Below the pieces are notes generated by a model. It saw only the letters and a list, made by a program, of their open reading frames with translations, did not search any database and was not told the DNA's origin. From contig NZ_JACJQO010000022.1 of NCBI RefSeq assembly GCF_014696715.1, positions 1 to 64,000 of the forward strand: a stretch of DNA of 64,000 nt. Reading direction: 5' to 3'. The translations under genes and the position numbers were made by a program. Origin of the DNA: Pseudanabaena sp. FACHB-2040 (lineage in GTDB: Bacteria; Cyanobacteriota; Cyanobacteriia; Phormidesmidales; Phormidesmidaceae). This document shows, piece by piece, positions 63,869-64,000 of the stretch. How positions within the stretch are numbered: position 1 is the first letter of the stretch; each line of letters starts with the position of its first letter.

Positions 63869-63920
63869 TTCTGCCTTCCACCTTCTGCCCCTGCCTTCCA
63901 CCTTTTGCCCTCTGCCCCAC
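63869..63920. repeat. Short degenerate tandem repeat, TTCTGCC-type
   Basis: The tract consists of related pyrimidine-rich units (TTCTGCCTTCCACC, TTCTGCC, CCTGCCTTCCACC, TTTTGCCCTCTGCC). Heptamer-like STRR repeats of this kind are common in intergenic regions of filamentous cyanobacteria. It lies between the rhodanese gene end and the Pap-type cluster. Confidence 0.7.
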
Positions 63921-64000
63921 CTAATACCGAGGCACCGAACGATCAACCACAGCACTATAAGCATCAATACCACCAGCCAGGTTCTTCACGTTGGTAAAGC
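63921..64000 (-). CDS. Rhodanese-like domain protein, C-terminal end (partial)
   Basis: The last 26 codons of a minus-strand gene are present: FTNVKNLAGGIDAYSAVVDRSVPRY and a TAG stop. The NLAGGIDAYS...VDRSVPRY ending is typical of rhodanese-like domains in cyanobacteria, both as single proteins and at the end of MoeB-type adenylyltransferases. Which of the two applies cannot be seen because the rest lies outside the window. Confidence 0.65.
   Translation of the reverse strand, partial: FTNVKNLAGGIDAYSAVVDRSVPRY

Noticed and set aside
1-64000. CRISPR arrays, defence islands, prophage or insertion sequences
   Set aside because: No regularly spaced direct repeats, transposase, integrase, restriction or Cas motifs were seen on either strand; base composition and HIP1 content look even throughout.

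Overview
The window is a 64 kb stretch of cyanobacterial chromosome. The evidence is the repeated HIP1 octamer GCGATCGC in genes and spacers, a gene set that is almost wholly cyanobacterial (DevBCA, FraCDE, DUF1400, DUF1517, DUF1350 and DUF1565 proteins, Pap-type V4R proteins, an RRM protein next to rpsU), and moderately high GC. The fraC-fraD-fraE operon points to a filamentous, multicellular lineage. No heterocyst-specific gene was recognised apart from the DevBCA family, which also occurs in non-heterocystous strains, so a Leptolyngbya-like filament is an inference only. I found no rRNA, tRNA, transposase, prophage or CRISPR array: this is ordinary, densely packed core and clade-specific sequence.

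Layout. 1-6294 (minus): TetR regulator, DevB, DevC, DevA, a secreted alpha/beta hydrolase and the start of a TolC-like outer-membrane factor, together a full tripartite exporter. 6546-7634 (plus): RRM protein, ribosomal protein S21, pentapeptide protein. 7726-10791 (minus): malQ and mnmE. 11047-16233: small membrane and unknown proteins, a P-loop kinase-like protein, glgA, a histidine phosphatase and a one-TM protein. 16256-17386 (minus): tandem CobO. 17610-24383 (plus): fraCDE, larE, glk, a YebC protein and a UbiH-like hydroxylase. 24380-29956 (minus): grpE, dnaK, dnaJ, tusA-like, rsgA. 30401-35098 (plus): pilB, pilT, pilC. 35220-41668 (minus): ABC half-transporter, YdcF protein, a small unknown, DUF1517 protein, thiS, thiE.

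41927-51001: a secreted beta-helix protein with a SPOR-like tail, cysS (minus), an unknown, a DUF1350 protein, a CobW GTPase, a HIT protein, dtd and a HAD hydrolase. 51080-53535 (minus): mreB, mreC, mreD. 53878-58877: ssb, a small unknown (minus), lnt (minus), a DUF1232 protein and ftsH. 58991-63674 (minus): a RidA protein, then a five-gene run matching the outer parts of the Synechocystis slr0144-slr0152 (Pap, photosystem II assembly) operon: V4R protein, repeat-bearing small protein, helical protein, second V4R protein and Ser/Thr kinase, without the ferredoxin-like and TPR genes in between. The window closes with the end of a rhodanese-domain gene.

Themes. Cell-envelope and multicellular functions dominate (export, septal junctions, type IV pili, MreBCD, lipoprotein acylation). 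Glycogen and glucose handling is spread over malQ, glgA and glk. Proteostasis is represented by GrpE/DnaK/DnaJ and FtsH. The observations most worth following are the compact Pap-type cluster and its internally repeated 103-residue protein, the beta-helix/SPOR protein, the exporter cluster with an embedded hydrolase, the ThiS with two residues after its terminal glycines, three convergent gene pairs sharing a 4-bp palindromic stop, and several strong hairpins.
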